Below, one piece after another: positions 1 through 7,111 of a DNA stretch of 64,000 nucleotides (the stretch's first letter is position 1; each line of letters begins with the position of its first letter). The notes under the pieces were generated by a model, which saw only the letters and a list, made by a program, of their open reading frames with translations, was not told the DNA's origin and made no database searches. The stretch is from Actinomadura cremea (GTDB lineage Bacteria; Actinomycetota; Actinomycetes; Streptosporangiales; Streptosporangiaceae), in contig NZ_BMRF01000005.1 in the NCBI RefSeq assembly GCF_014648495.1, positions 1-64,000 on the forward strand. Direction: 5' to 3'. A program made the translations under genes and the position numbers.

Positions 1-3
1 CGC

Positions 4-270
4 ATGGTCGCACCGCTACCAACACCTCGCAGCTTGACATCTCAGCTCCTGGGATGTCTGACCTGGCAGGAGCACTACGCGAGCGAAGCCGGACTCGTGG
101 ACGACCTGCGCGATCACGCCGACCGCCTCCGGCGCGGGGACGCGAGCCGGTTGCCCGACCTCCGCCGCCTCCTCCTCCCGACCGCCCCGCTGTGCGAGAT
201 CGCGACGAGCAGCGGGTGGTCGCTGGAGTACCTGGCGCTGGCGAACCGGCTCGACGAGGCGTCCGCCTGA
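4..270 (+). CDS. Small hypothetical protein, possibly 5'-truncated
   Basis: An 88-residue reading frame begins three bases into the window, so the true start may lie upstream and no ribosome binding site can be judged. It is acidic/arginine-rich and soluble, with a middle segment rich in Asp, Arg and Leu (DDLRDHADRLRRGD) and no membrane segment or recognised motif. Its TGA stop abuts the stop of the convergent ATPase gene without a gap (TGATCA). Position beside an ATPase/XRE/DUF397 cassette suggests an accessory regulatory protein, but that is inference only. I do not recognise the family. GC-rich third positions favour real coding. Confidence 0.5.
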   Translation: MVAPLPTPRSLTSQLLGCLTWQEHYASEAGLVDDLRDHADRLRRGDASRLPDLRRLLLPTAPLCEIATSSGWSLEYLALANRLDEASA

Positions 271-702
271 TCAGACGCGCAGCCGCGCCCACACCCATTT
301 GCCCCCGTTCGGATCCCGCGTCACGCCGCACACGGCGGCGAGCGTCTGGACGATCGACAGCCCCCGGCCGCCGTTGTCGTCGAACGAGCCCCCGCACGAG
401 TCGAGTTCGTCGAGGGTCAACTCGAAGGCCGGTTTCGGTTGGCGCGGGATCTCGGGACTGGAGTCCCAGACACCGATGATGACCCCGGCGGCGTCCCGGC
501 TGATCTGGAAGCGGATCTCCTCGTGCGGCGTCTGCCGGGCCGCATTCGTGACGAGTTCCGAGACGATCAGAAGTGCATCGTCCGAAATATGAATACAGCC
601 CCATTTGCACAGCCGAGCGCCCGCAAGTGTCCGCGCGAGCCCCACGGCCGTCGACGTCCCCAAAAGGGGAACGATCAGGTCTCCCGTCGCAGTGATCGAC
701 AT
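271..702 (-). CDS. ATP-binding protein, anti-sigma-factor (RsbW/SpoIIAB) type
   Basis: This 143-residue protein has the GHKL ATPase fold of RsbW-like serine kinases: an N-box (LIVSELVTNAARQT, about residues 45-58), a G1-like box (VWDSS) and a G2 box (GGRGLSIVQTLA, about residues 111-122). In actinomycetes many such short ATPases stand alone beside XRE/DUF397 pairs, as here, where the divergent gene is an XRE regulator followed by DUF397. It probably binds or phosphorylates a partner such as an anti-sigma antagonist; the partner is not identifiable from sequence. The ATG start is preceded by a purine-rich AAGGGGCGGGGAG. It is cytosolic, and its length is normal for the family. Confidence 0.85.
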   Translation of the reverse strand: MSITATGDLIVPLLGTSTAVGLARTLAGARLCKWGCIHISDDALLIVSELVTNAARQTPHEEIRFQISRDAAGVIIGVWDSSPEIPRQPKPAFELTLDELDSCGGSFDDNGGRGLSIVQTLAAVCGVTRDPNGGKWVWARLRV

Positions 703-714
703 CTCCCCGCCCCT

Positions 715-742
715 TGCCTAGTTTTCTGATTTCCTGTGGCAA
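715..742 (-). promoter_or_regulatory. Candidate promoter of the ATPase gene
   Basis: On the minus strand TTGCCA (737-742) and TAGGCA (715-720) are separated by 16 bases and lie just upstream of the ribosome binding site and ATG of the ATPase gene. They resemble a primary-sigma -35/-10 pair. This is seen by eye only. Confidence 0.4.
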
Positions 743-791
743 GGATCACCCGGCGTCGTACGGTTGACCTGTACAAGCATAAAAACCAAAC

Positions 792-829
792 AGGAGGCTC
801 CGATGCCGATCGTCCGCGACCCCCTTTAG
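792..829 (+). other. Perfect ribosome binding site and ATG followed by in-frame TAG upstream of the XRE gene
   Basis: AGGAGG at 792-797 sits five bases before ATG at 803. Reading from there gives MPIVRDPL, then TAG at 827-829, then PKLS and the ATG at 842 in the same frame. Members of this XRE family commonly begin with an RDPxDP...S[ML]W segment (family knowledge from memory), so this looks like the native N-terminus cut by an amber codon. Confidence 0.65.
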
Positions 830-841
830 CCCAAGCTTTCG

Positions 842-1618
842 ATGTGGCACTTCCTGGCCTTCTACCTGCGATTTCTCCGCGAGGGAGCGGGACTGTCCCT
901 CACCCAGGCAGGAAAGATCATCGGGATATCGCGATCATCGGTTTGCAACATGGAGTCGGGCCGCCAGCGCCCGCAGGAGTACCAGATGGCCAAGCTGGAC
1001 GAGGTCTACGGCACCGGACGCCTTCTGCAGCTATTGCTCTGGTTCGCCCGAATGATGCATGATCCCGATTGGGGACGCCAACTAGTCAAATACGAGGAAG
1101 AGGCACACCTGATCAAGGTCTACCACGGCCAGGTGATCCCACTCGCGCTCCAGACGGACGGGTACACGTGGTGCTACGTCCAGGCGGGGACCCCGAAGGA
1201 CTTCGACATCGAGATGGCCGAGCGCGTCGCTAGAAGGAAGTTCTTTCTCGACAAGGGCGCCGACGTTGAGATGTGGGCCGTGATTGATGAAAGCGCTCTA
1301 GCTCGACTCGTCGGGAGCCGCGATGTGATGAGGGAGCAACTCCAGCACCTCTACACGATGGCCCAACTCCCACAGGTGAGCATTCGTGTCGTCCCCTTCA
1401 CCTCAGGTGCTCACCTCGGCGTCGACGGCTCGTTGCAGGTACTCAGTCTTGCGACTCGTGACATCGCCTTCTCCGGCGCCCAGAACGGGGGGCGGTTGAT
1501 CGAAACACCTGGCGAGGTGCGGGAATTGTCGGTTAAGTTCGATCGCATCGGCGCGCAGGCAGCCTCGTTGGAAGCCTCACGCGAGATCATCCGGCAGTAC
1601 ATGGAGAGGTATTCATGA
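842..1618 (+). CDS. Helix-turn-helix XRE regulator with DUF5753 domain
   Basis: The 258-residue frame opens with an XRE helix-turn-helix (about residues 8-60, LTQAGKIIGISRSSVCNMESG) followed by a C-terminal DUF5753 region (about 75-255, with LALQTDGYT and the SIRVVPF segment). Such regulators pair with DUF397 proteins and control morphological or antibiotic genes in streptomycetes. The ATG at 842 has no ribosome binding site; the good site and ATG at 803 are in frame but interrupted by TAG at 827. The gene may therefore be damaged, may reinitiate at 842, or the base may be a sequence error. It overlaps the DUF397 gene by ATGA, indicating coupled translation. Confidence 0.85.
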   Translation: MWHFLAFYLRFLREGAGLSLTQAGKIIGISRSSVCNMESGRQRPQEYQMAKLDEVYGTGRLLQLLLWFARMMHDPDWGRQLVKYEEEAHLIKVYHGQVIPLALQTDGYTWCYVQAGTPKDFDIEMAERVARRKFFLDKGADVEMWAVIDESALARLVGSRDVMREQLQHLYTMAQLPQVSIRVVPFTSGAHLGVDGSLQVLSLATRDIAFSGAQNGGRLIETPGEVRELSVKFDRIGAQAASLEASREIIRQYMERYS

Positions 1619-1800
1619 TCGTTCAGTGGCGGAAGAGTTCTCACAGCGGCGGAGCCGATGACCAGCACTGTGTTGAACTCGGAACGCTTGCGCTGGGTGT
1701 CGGCGTCCGGGACTCCAAGGATCCGGACGCCGGGCACATCGGCATGACCCCCGCCGCCTTTGCCGCCCTCCTGGACGGGATCAAGCAGCGGTCGGTCTGA
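1615..1800 (+). CDS. DUF397 domain protein, partner of the XRE regulator
   Basis: This 61-residue protein carries the DUF397 signature WRKSSHSG at the N-terminus, a central CVEL and the VRDSKDP motif near residue 35. DUF397 proteins almost always follow an XRE/DUF5753 gene in actinomycetes and are thought to bind or antagonise it. The start overlaps the XRE stop as ATGA, so the two are translationally coupled. It is soluble with no signal peptide, and its size matches the family. If the upstream gene is inactivated by its early stop, this gene would also lose coupled translation. Confidence 0.9.
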   Translation: MIVQWRKSSHSGGADDQHCVELGTLALGVGVRDSKDPDAGHIGMTPAAFAALLDGIKQRSV

Positions 1801-1868
1801 CCGTGGCGGGTGCCGTCGGGGACGGGCGGTTCCACTCGATCCGCCGACCCGCGACCTCCGGCCCGGCC

Positions 1869-2227
1869 TTACCAGGCCGCTCCCCAGCCGCCGAGCAGCT
1901 CGATGCGCTCACGTAGGTGGTCTTCAGGCGAGCGCGGGGTGATCGCTTCCGTGATCGCGCGCCGTTCGCGGAGGGCCTCGACGGCGAGCACGAGGTCCTG
2001 CGCGGTGGCCGCGGGTTCCTCCATCTCCGGCCAGGCCCACCGGTCCTCAGCAGAGCGGCCCACAGCCGGTCCGATTCCAGGACGAACCTGCCGCCGATCA
2101 TCCGCCCCTCGCCCTGCCGGAACACCGTCGCCCCGGCCAGTAGTTCGCGGGCTTCGGCGAGCGGCATCAGGCCACGCTCGTCCAGGACGGGCAGGCGGGC
2201 ATCGCGCATGGCGGCATCGAGACTCAC
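1869..2227 (-). pseudogene. Frameshifted small hypothetical gene
   Basis: Two overlapping minus-strand frames each show half of one plausible protein. From GTG at 2227 the first frame reads SLDAAMRDARLPVLDERG, continuing to FVLESDRLWAALL. A second frame then continues with AEDRWAWPEMEEPAATAQ and ends in IELLGGWGAAW at the TAA at 1869. The switch falls at about 2040-2060 and equals one missing base. The assembled product would be about 119 residues, soluble and acidic. I do not recognise the family. It is a decayed gene, a programmed shift or a sequencing error; no slippery heptamer is obvious. It lies convergent to the DUF397 gene. Confidence 0.6.
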
Positions 2228-2377
2228 GCCGCCAAGATAGGGCGCTCGAACCCGCCGGTCGCGCACGTCCGGGGGTCGGGCGCCACGGCGGCCGACCTGC
2301 GCGGCACACCCACGGCCGGCTCCTGCAGATCAGGTCGGCCACGTCACCGCGGTCCCTCGACGCCCGGAGGTGCGGCT

Positions 2378-2410
2378 GTATCGCGGGCGTATCGGAAATC
2401 GCATACGCCG
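2378..2410 (+). promoter_or_regulatory. Candidate response-regulator box A (11-bp direct repeats)
   Basis: GTATCG occurs at 2378 and again at 2389, exactly 11 bp apart, followed by an AT-richer GAAATCGCATACGC. The same arrangement recurs at 4521-4553. The 11-bp spacing on one face of the helix is typical of OmpR/PhoB-family operators. The box is about 80 bp upstream of the serine hydrolase start. Confidence 0.6.
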
Positions 2411-2492
2411 CCGCAACAGCCCGCCCTCTTCAGTGGAGCCATCGACCACAGCGCAGCGACGGTCGGTTCGTCGATCAGGAAGGGCCGTGATC

Positions 2493-3752
2493 ATGGACTC
2501 GGATTCCGTACGTGGCATCGACCGGCGGCGGCTGCTCGGGTGGGGCGGGTTGGCGGCCGCCGGGGCGGTCGCGGCCGGGGCACCGCTGGCGGGCGCCCGC
2601 CCGGCCCACGCCGCCCCGACCGGCTCCGACATCCCGCCGGACGCCCGGCCCGGCGGGGCCTACGACCGGTACGTGGCGGGGCTGGCCGCCGAGGACAGGT
2701 TCTCCGGCGTGGTGATGCTGTCGCACCGGGGCCGGACGGTGCTGTCGCGCGGCTACGGCATGGCCGACGAGGAGAAGGGGATCCGCAACCACGAGGGCGT
2801 CGCGTTCAACCTCAGCTCGGCGGGCAAGCCGTTCGGCGCGGTGGCCGTCATGCAGCTGGTGCAGCGCGGCGAGGTGAACCTGTGGGACACGGTGGGCACC
2901 TACCTGACGGGCTTCGCCGAAGAGATCGCCGAGCAGGTGACCGTCCACCACCTGCTCTCCGGCACCTCCGGGCTGAACACCCCGGAGGAGGACCGGCAGC
3001 GCGTCTTCCAGAGCCGGGAGGAGGTGCGCGAGTTCTACGAGCAGTGGGCCCGGCGGTCGGAGCCGGTGGCGCCCCCCGGCACCCCCACCCACCACGCCGG
3101 CGCCGAGGTCGCCATCCCCGCGCTGATCGTGGAGGCCGTGACCGGCATGACGTACTGGGACTACGTGGAGGAGCACGTCTTCCGGCGCTGCGGCATGACC
3201 GGCACCGCGTTCTACACCAGGCCGCAGTGGCTCACCGACGAGCACATCGCGCACTCGTACATGCGGCAGGCCGACGGCACCCGGGTGGACGCCGTCCGCA
3301 ACCTGGACAAGGGCAGCCCGGACCCGCACCAGCTGGGCAAGAACCCGGGCCGCAACTTCATCGATCCCCCGGGGGACGGCGGCTTCGCCACCGCACCGGA
3401 CCTGATCCGGTTCGCGCACGCGCTGGGAGACGGCACGGTGCTGGACCGGCCCTACGCCGACGTGCTCACCGCGGCCAAGAGGCCGCACCCCCCGCAGGTG
3501 GGCGGCCGGAGCGGCCGGGCGGCCCCCGCCGACGCGTCGTTCGGGGCGTACTCGATGCCGGTCGGCATCGTCGAGGGCCGGTGGGTGATCGGGCGCGCCG
3601 GCGTCAACCCCGGCAGCGTCGCCAGCTGGAACATCTACCCGGACACCGGCTGGGTCGGCGTCATCCTCGGCAACCACGACGACGACGTGCCGTTCCAGGA
3701 GATCATCCAGCGGGAGATGCAGGCCGTCCTCGGCCGGAGCGCGAGGAAGTAG
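2493..3752 (+). CDS. Tat-exported serine hydrolase, beta-lactamase/class C PBP family
   Basis: The 419-residue protein starts with a twin-arginine signal (IDRRRLLGWGG, residues 9-19) and an Ala-rich hydrophobic stretch ending near AHA-AP. The mature part is a beta-lactamase/esterase fold with the SxxK nucleophile motif SAGK (S109, K112) inside FNLSSAGKPFGAV, and a Tyr in HSYMRQ that may be the second catalytic element. Relatives are D-aminopeptidases, esterases and low-molecular-weight PBPs; the substrate cannot be assigned. ATG 2493 was chosen because AGGAAGGG lies seven bases upstream. A response-regulator-like box precedes it, suggesting control by the regulator encoded downstream. Confidence 0.85.
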   Translation: MDSDSVRGIDRRRLLGWGGLAAAGAVAAGAPLAGARPAHAAPTGSDIPPDARPGGAYDRYVAGLAAEDRFSGVVMLSHRGRTVLSRGYGMADEEKGIRNHEGVAFNLSSAGKPFGAVAVMQLVQRGEVNLWDTVGTYLTGFAEEIAEQVTVHHLLSGTSGLNTPEEDRQRVFQSREEVREFYEQWARRSEPVAPPGTPTHHAGAEVAIPALIVEAVTGMTYWDYVEEHVFRRCGMTGTAFYTRPQWLTDEHIAHSYMRQADGTRVDAVRNLDKGSPDPHQLGKNPGRNFIDPPGDGGFATAPDLIRFAHALGDGTVLDRPYADVLTAAKRPHPPQVGGRSGRAAPADASFGAYSMPVGIVEGRWVIGRAGVNPGSVASWNIYPDTGWVGVILGNHDDDVPFQEIIQREMQAVLGRSARK

Positions 3753-3809
3753 CGGGTGGTTCCACGGTGACACGGATCCCGCCCTCGGGGCGCCGCTCGC
3801 ACCGGGGCT

Positions 3810-4496
3810 CTATCCACGCCCGCGTCCGGCCTCCGGTCGCGTGTCGATGCGGTAGCCGGCGCCCGGCGCGGTGGCGATGATCCAGGGTTCGCCGAGCCGT
3901 TTGCGCAGTGCCGAGACGGTGATGCGCACGGCGTTGGTGAACGGGTCGGCGTTCTCGTCCCACGCGCGTTCCAGGAGTGCTTCGGCGCTGACGACACCGC
4001 CCTCGGCGGCGACGAGGACTTCGAGCACGGCGAACTGCTTCCGGGTGAGCGCGACGTAGCGGCCGTCGCGGTAGACCTCGCGGCGGAACGGGTCCAGCCG
4101 CAGACCCGCGATCTCCCGCACGGGCGGCCGGTGGTGCGCGCGCCTGCGGTCGAGCGCTCGGAGCCTGAGCGCGAGTTCTCGCAGCTCGAACGGCTTGGTG
4201 AGGTAGTCGTCGGCGCCGAGTCCGAACCCGGTGGCCTTGTCGTCCAGACGGTCGGCGGCGGTGAGCATCAGGATCGGCATGCCGCTGCCGGAGGCGACGA
4301 TGCGTTCGGCGATCTCGTCACCGGACGGTCCGGGGACGTCGCGGTCGAGGACGGCGATGTCGTAGGCGTTGACGCCGAGCAGTTCCCACGCGGTGTCGCC
4401 GTCACCCGCGATGTCGGCCGCGATCGCCTCCAGGCGCAGGCCGTCGCGGATGGCTTCCGCCAGGAAGGGCTCGTCCTCGACGATCAGCACACGCAC
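3810..4496 (-). CDS. OmpR/PhoB-family response regulator (orphan)
   Basis: The 228-residue protein has an N-terminal receiver (VRVLIVEDE, phospho-acceptor D51 in AVLDRDVPG, conserved Thr/Ala of LTAAD and Lys of TKPF) and a C-terminal winged helix (about 130-222, ending GAGYRIDTRP). GTG 4496 follows GAGGA very closely; GTG 4490, two codons on, would give better spacing, so the start is uncertain by two residues. No histidine kinase is adjacent. The gene lies between a serine hydrolase and an EEP phosphatase, each preceded by the same 11-bp direct-repeat box, one only 25 bp from this start. Autoregulation and control of both neighbours are plausible. Confidence 0.9.
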   Translation of the reverse strand: MRVLIVEDEPFLAEAIRDGLRLEAIAADIAGDGDTAWELLGVNAYDIAVLDRDVPGPSGDEIAERIVASGSGMPILMLTAADRLDDKATGFGLGADDYLTKPFELRELALRLRALDRRRAHHRPPVREIAGLRLDPFRREVYRDGRYVALTRKQFAVLEVLVAAEGGVVSAEALLERAWDENADPFTNAVRITVSALRKRLGEPWIIATAPGAGYRIDTRPEAGRGRG

Positions 4497-4520
4497 GTCC
4501 TCGATGCTACGAGCCGGCGC

Positions 4521-4553
4521 ATATCGTCGGCATATCGAAAACCGCTTACGCGC
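4521..4553 (+). promoter_or_regulatory. Candidate response-regulator box B (11-bp direct repeats)
   Basis: ATATCG at 4521 and 4532 are 11 bp apart and are followed by AAAACCGCTTACGC. Over the 22 bases beginning at the second repeat, 18 match box A at 2387-2408. It lies in the divergent region between the response regulator and the EEP gene, in the same orientation relative to the plus-strand gene as box A. Confidence 0.6.
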
Positions 4554-4735
4554 CGGCAACACCGCCCTGCCTTGAATGAAGGCATGATCCGAATCCCGCC
4601 GTCGGCACGGGCAACGCCCCGCCGGATCGTCGCCATGGCAGCCGTCACCGCACCTCTCGGTCACCGGTCGCGGAACCCGCATGTACGCCGACCCACCCGG
4701 GAACAGAAGTGACCGTCGATGAGCCAGGGGAAACG

Positions 4736-5815
4736 ATGGCGCAGACGGACACTGCGGAGACCGGACGGGACGGCACCGGCGGCCGTGATACCGGCTCCGG
4801 CACATGGCGCGCGGGCATCCGGAGGGCGATCCGCGTCGGCGCTCGGCCGGGGCCGTGGAAGCGCGGCCCGGTCCTCGCGGCGTCGGCGCTGCTGCTCGGC
4901 CTGTTCATGCTGCTGCACGCGGTGATCCCGAACCGGATCGGGAACCTCGGCAGCCTGGTGGAGACCTTCCTGCCATGGTTCGGCCTGTTCGTCCCGGTGC
5001 TGCTGGCCGGGGCGCTCTGGCGCCGCTCCGTCTCGGCGGTGGCCGCGCTGCTGCTGCCGGTCATGGTGTGGCTGAACCTCTTCGGCGGGCTGCTCGGCGA
5101 CAAGGCCCGCGCGGGCGGCGACCTCACCGTGGCCGGTCACAACGTCGGCGCCGACAACCCCGACCCGGCCGGCACGGCCCGCGACCTGGCCGCCTCCGGT
5201 GCGGACGTGCTGGCGCTGGAGGAGCTGACCCCGCAGGACCGGGGCACGTACGAGAAGGAACTGGCGAAGGCGTACCCGTACCACGCGGTGCGGGGCACGG
5301 TCGGGCTGTGGAGCAAGCTGCCGCTGTCGGACACCCGGCCCGTCGACATCAAGACGGACTACGGGCCGCTGGCCGAAACCAAGCCGATGGACGTCAAGCT
5401 GGTCGACGCTCGGGCGCTGCGCACCACGGTGGCCACGGGCCACGGACCGCTGGCGGTGTACGTGGCCCACCTGGGGTCCGCACGCGTGAACCCCCGGGCG
5501 GGCTTCTGGACGGCCCACCGGGACCGGAACGCGCAGGCGCTCGGGGAGGCCGTCGCCGCCGAGCGGAACGAGCGGGTCGTGCTGCTCGGCGACCTGAACG
5601 GCACCATGGACGACCGCGCGTTCGCCGCCCTCACCTCGCGACTGCGCTCGGCGCAGGAGGCGGCCGGGGACGGCTTCGGCTTCACCTGGCCTGCACGGTT
5701 CCCGGTGGCGCGGATCGACCAGATCCTGGTCCGCGGCGTGAAGCCGGAGAGCGCGTGGGTGCTGCCGGCCACCGGCAGCGACCACCTGCCCGTGGCAGCC
5801 GGAATCGGCTGGTGA
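4736..5815 (+). CDS. Membrane-anchored endonuclease/exonuclease/phosphatase (EEP) family protein
   Basis: Of 359 residues, the first ~125 hold a basic N-terminus and three hydrophobic segments (AASALLLGLFMLLHAVIP, LPWFGLFVPVLLAGALW, VAALLLPVMVWLNLFGGLL). The remaining part is an EEP catalytic domain: HNVG near its start, the metal-binding glutamate in LALEELTP, catalytic histidine in VAHLGS, LLGDLNG, and the terminal GSDHLPV. The domain probably faces the outside and could act on phosphodiesters or phospholipids; the substrate is unknown. ATG 4736 follows AGGGG with six-base spacing; GTG 4709 is an alternative. Box B upstream suggests response-regulator control. Confidence 0.85.
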   Translation: MAQTDTAETGRDGTGGRDTGSGTWRAGIRRAIRVGARPGPWKRGPVLAASALLLGLFMLLHAVIPNRIGNLGSLVETFLPWFGLFVPVLLAGALWRRSVSAVAALLLPVMVWLNLFGGLLGDKARAGGDLTVAGHNVGADNPDPAGTARDLAASGADVLALEELTPQDRGTYEKELAKAYPYHAVRGTVGLWSKLPLSDTRPVDIKTDYGPLAETKPMDVKLVDARALRTTVATGHGPLAVYVAHLGSARVNPRAGFWTAHRDRNAQALGEAVAAERNERVVLLGDLNGTMDDRAFAALTSRLRSAQEAAGDGFGFTWPARFPVARIDQILVRGVKPESAWVLPATGSDHLPVAAGIGW

Positions 5816-5838
5816 ACACCGCACCACCGGACGGGCCG

Positions 5839-6165
5839 TCAGTGGGCGGTCCCGAGTTCGATGAACAGGACACCGGCGGCGATCAGGACGATGCCCAGGC
5901 CCATGACCTTGGTCAGGGCCTCCTTGAACAGCACGCGTGAGGCGATGGCGGTCAGGGCGACGCCGGACGCGGCCCAGACGCCGTAGGCGACGCCGATGCC
6001 CAGGCCGTCGTACAGCACGAGCGTCAGGAAGGCGAAGGCGGCCAGGTAGCCGGCGACCACGGCCGCGAGCCAGGCCCGGCGCCCGCCGGGCTGGGAGGCC
6101 ATGCGCAGGGACAGGGTGGCCGCGACCTCGGACAGGATCGCGCCCCCCAGCAGCAGCCAGGTCAT
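5839..6165 (-). CDS. SMR-family multidrug efflux subunit (second of pair)
   Basis: This 108-residue, four-helix membrane protein has the SMR pattern: an essential membrane glutamate in helix 1 (AILSEVAATLSLR) and the GLGIGVAYGVWAASGVALTAI signature region of helix 3. SMR proteins exchange protons for quaternary ammonium and other lipophilic cations. It is the distal member of a two-gene SMR pair; its ATG overlaps the stop of the first as ATGA. The two sequences differ (for example in the loop GRRAWLA versus PAWYAL), which fits a heterodimer of the EbrAB/YkkCD kind. The gene belongs to a TetR-led operon. Confidence 0.92.
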   Translation of the reverse strand: MTWLLLGGAILSEVAATLSLRMASQPGGRRAWLAAVVAGYLAAFAFLTLVLYDGLGIGVAYGVWAASGVALTAIASRVLFKEALTKVMGLGIVLIAAGVLFIELGTAH

Positions 6166-6515
6166 GCGGAGCTTCCCTCTTCCTCGCGGCGGTGGGCCTG
6201 CTGGGAGCCCAGCTCCACGCACAGGACCCCTGCGATGACCAGGGCGATGCCCACGCCCATGGTCGCGGTCAGCGGGTCGTCGAACAGGACGGCGGCCAGC
6301 ACCGCGGTGAGCACGACTCCGGCGGCGGCCCACACGCCGTAGGCCACGCCGATGCCCAGCCCGGCGCGCAGCGCGCGACCGAGGGCGGCGAACGCGCCGA
6401 GATAGCCGACGACCACCAGCGCGTACCAGGCGGGCCGGTCCACCGCCGCGCGCAGTGACAGCGTGGCGGTCACCTCCAGCAGGATCGCCGCCAGCAGGGG
6501 TGTCCACTTGTTCAT
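6162..6515 (-). CDS. SMR-family multidrug efflux subunit (first of pair)
   Basis: A 117-residue SMR protein with the glutamate of helix 1 (AILLEVTATLSLR), LGIGVAYGVWAAAGVVLTAV in helix 3, and a charged C-terminal tail (AHRREEEGSSA). It is followed by a second SMR gene with ATGA overlap and preceded by TetR, also with ATGA overlap, so the three genes form one tightly coupled unit. It probably works as one half of a heterodimeric proton-driven efflux pump for lipophilic cations. Regulation by the adjacent TetR is expected. The longer tail than in its partner could set membrane orientation. Confidence 0.92.
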   Translation of the reverse strand: MNKWTPLLAAILLEVTATLSLRAAVDRPAWYALVVVGYLGAFAALGRALRAGLGIGVAYGVWAAAGVVLTAVLAAVLFDDPLTATMGVGIALVIAGVLCVELGSQQAHRREEEGSSA

Positions 6516-7060
6516 CGGGAGGTCTCGTCTTTCAGCAGGTCCTCGGCGACCGCGAGGACGTGGGCGCGGTCGCGTCCGGGAACGGGGAAGACGCCGGTGG
6601 AGTCGGCCGTCCAGTAGCCGTCGGCCAGGAGCCGCGCGGCGGTGAGCCTGCCCCGGTCCGGCTCGGGGAGGTCGTCGGGGAGCGCGAGCCAGGGATCGAA
6701 GCGCCGCACCCAGGCGGTGGCCAGGGCGTCGCGGTAACGGGCGTCGGCGCAGACCGCGTAGTCGGCGCGGTCGAACTGCTCGGTCAGGGCCACCCGCACG
6801 TAGGCGCGGATCCGCTCGTGCGGTGAGGCCGTCTCGACCGGACGTCCCAGATGGTCGAGCAGGCGCCGTTCCCACCGGTCGGCGACGTGCTCGACCACCC
6901 CGAGCATCAGCGCGTCCTTGGTGGCGAAGTGGTACATCAGGCCCGGTTTGGTCACTCCGGCCTGGCGGGCGGCGGCGTCCAGGGTGATCTTCCCGCCGCC
7001 CTCGGCGCGCAGCAGTTCGAGCGCGCCGTCCAGGATGCGTTCGCGTGCGTTGGTCTCCAC
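6512..7060 (-). CDS. TetR/AcrR-family regulator of the SMR operon
   Basis: The 182-residue protein has an N-terminal TetR helix-turn-helix (about residues 8-54, ITLDAAARQAGVTKPGLMYH) and a C-terminal ligand/dimer domain with no close relative I can name. It is the first gene of the operon with two SMR efflux genes, joined by ATGA. The GTG start lies only three bases from a perfect 34-bp palindrome, so the protein very probably represses its own operon and responds to a cationic substrate of the pump. GGAAGG within the palindrome is the only ribosome-binding-like element and sits far from the GTG, so translation may be weak. Confidence 0.92.
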   Translation of the reverse strand: METNARERILDGALELLRAEGGGKITLDAAARQAGVTKPGLMYHFATKDALMLGVVEHVADRWERRLLDHLGRPVETASPHERIRAYVRVALTEQFDRADYAVCADARYRDALATAWVRRFDPWLALPDDLPEPDRGRLTAARLLADGYWTADSTGVFPVPGRDRAHVLAVAEDLLKDETSR

Positions 7061-7062
7061 GC

Positions 7063-7096
7063 GGCCTACTTTACCTTCCGGAAGGTAAAGTAGGCC
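7063..7096 (-). promoter_or_regulatory. Perfect 34-bp palindromic operator of the TetR-SMR operon
   Basis: The left arm GGCCTACTTTACCTTCC is followed directly by its exact reverse complement, centred between 7079 and 7080, with no mismatch. It lies immediately before the TetR start codon. Its length and symmetry suit two TetR dimers or one extended site. Confidence 0.8.
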
Positions 7097-7111
7097 ATCG
7101 TCCCCGCACGG

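Noticed and set aside
4584-4712. Possible 42-residue leader peptide (MIRIPPSARATPRR...) overlapping the GTG start of the EEP gene
   Set aside because: Third-position G+C is clearly lower than in neighbouring genes, the product is Arg/Pro-rich with no domain, and the EEP gene has a better own start at 4736.
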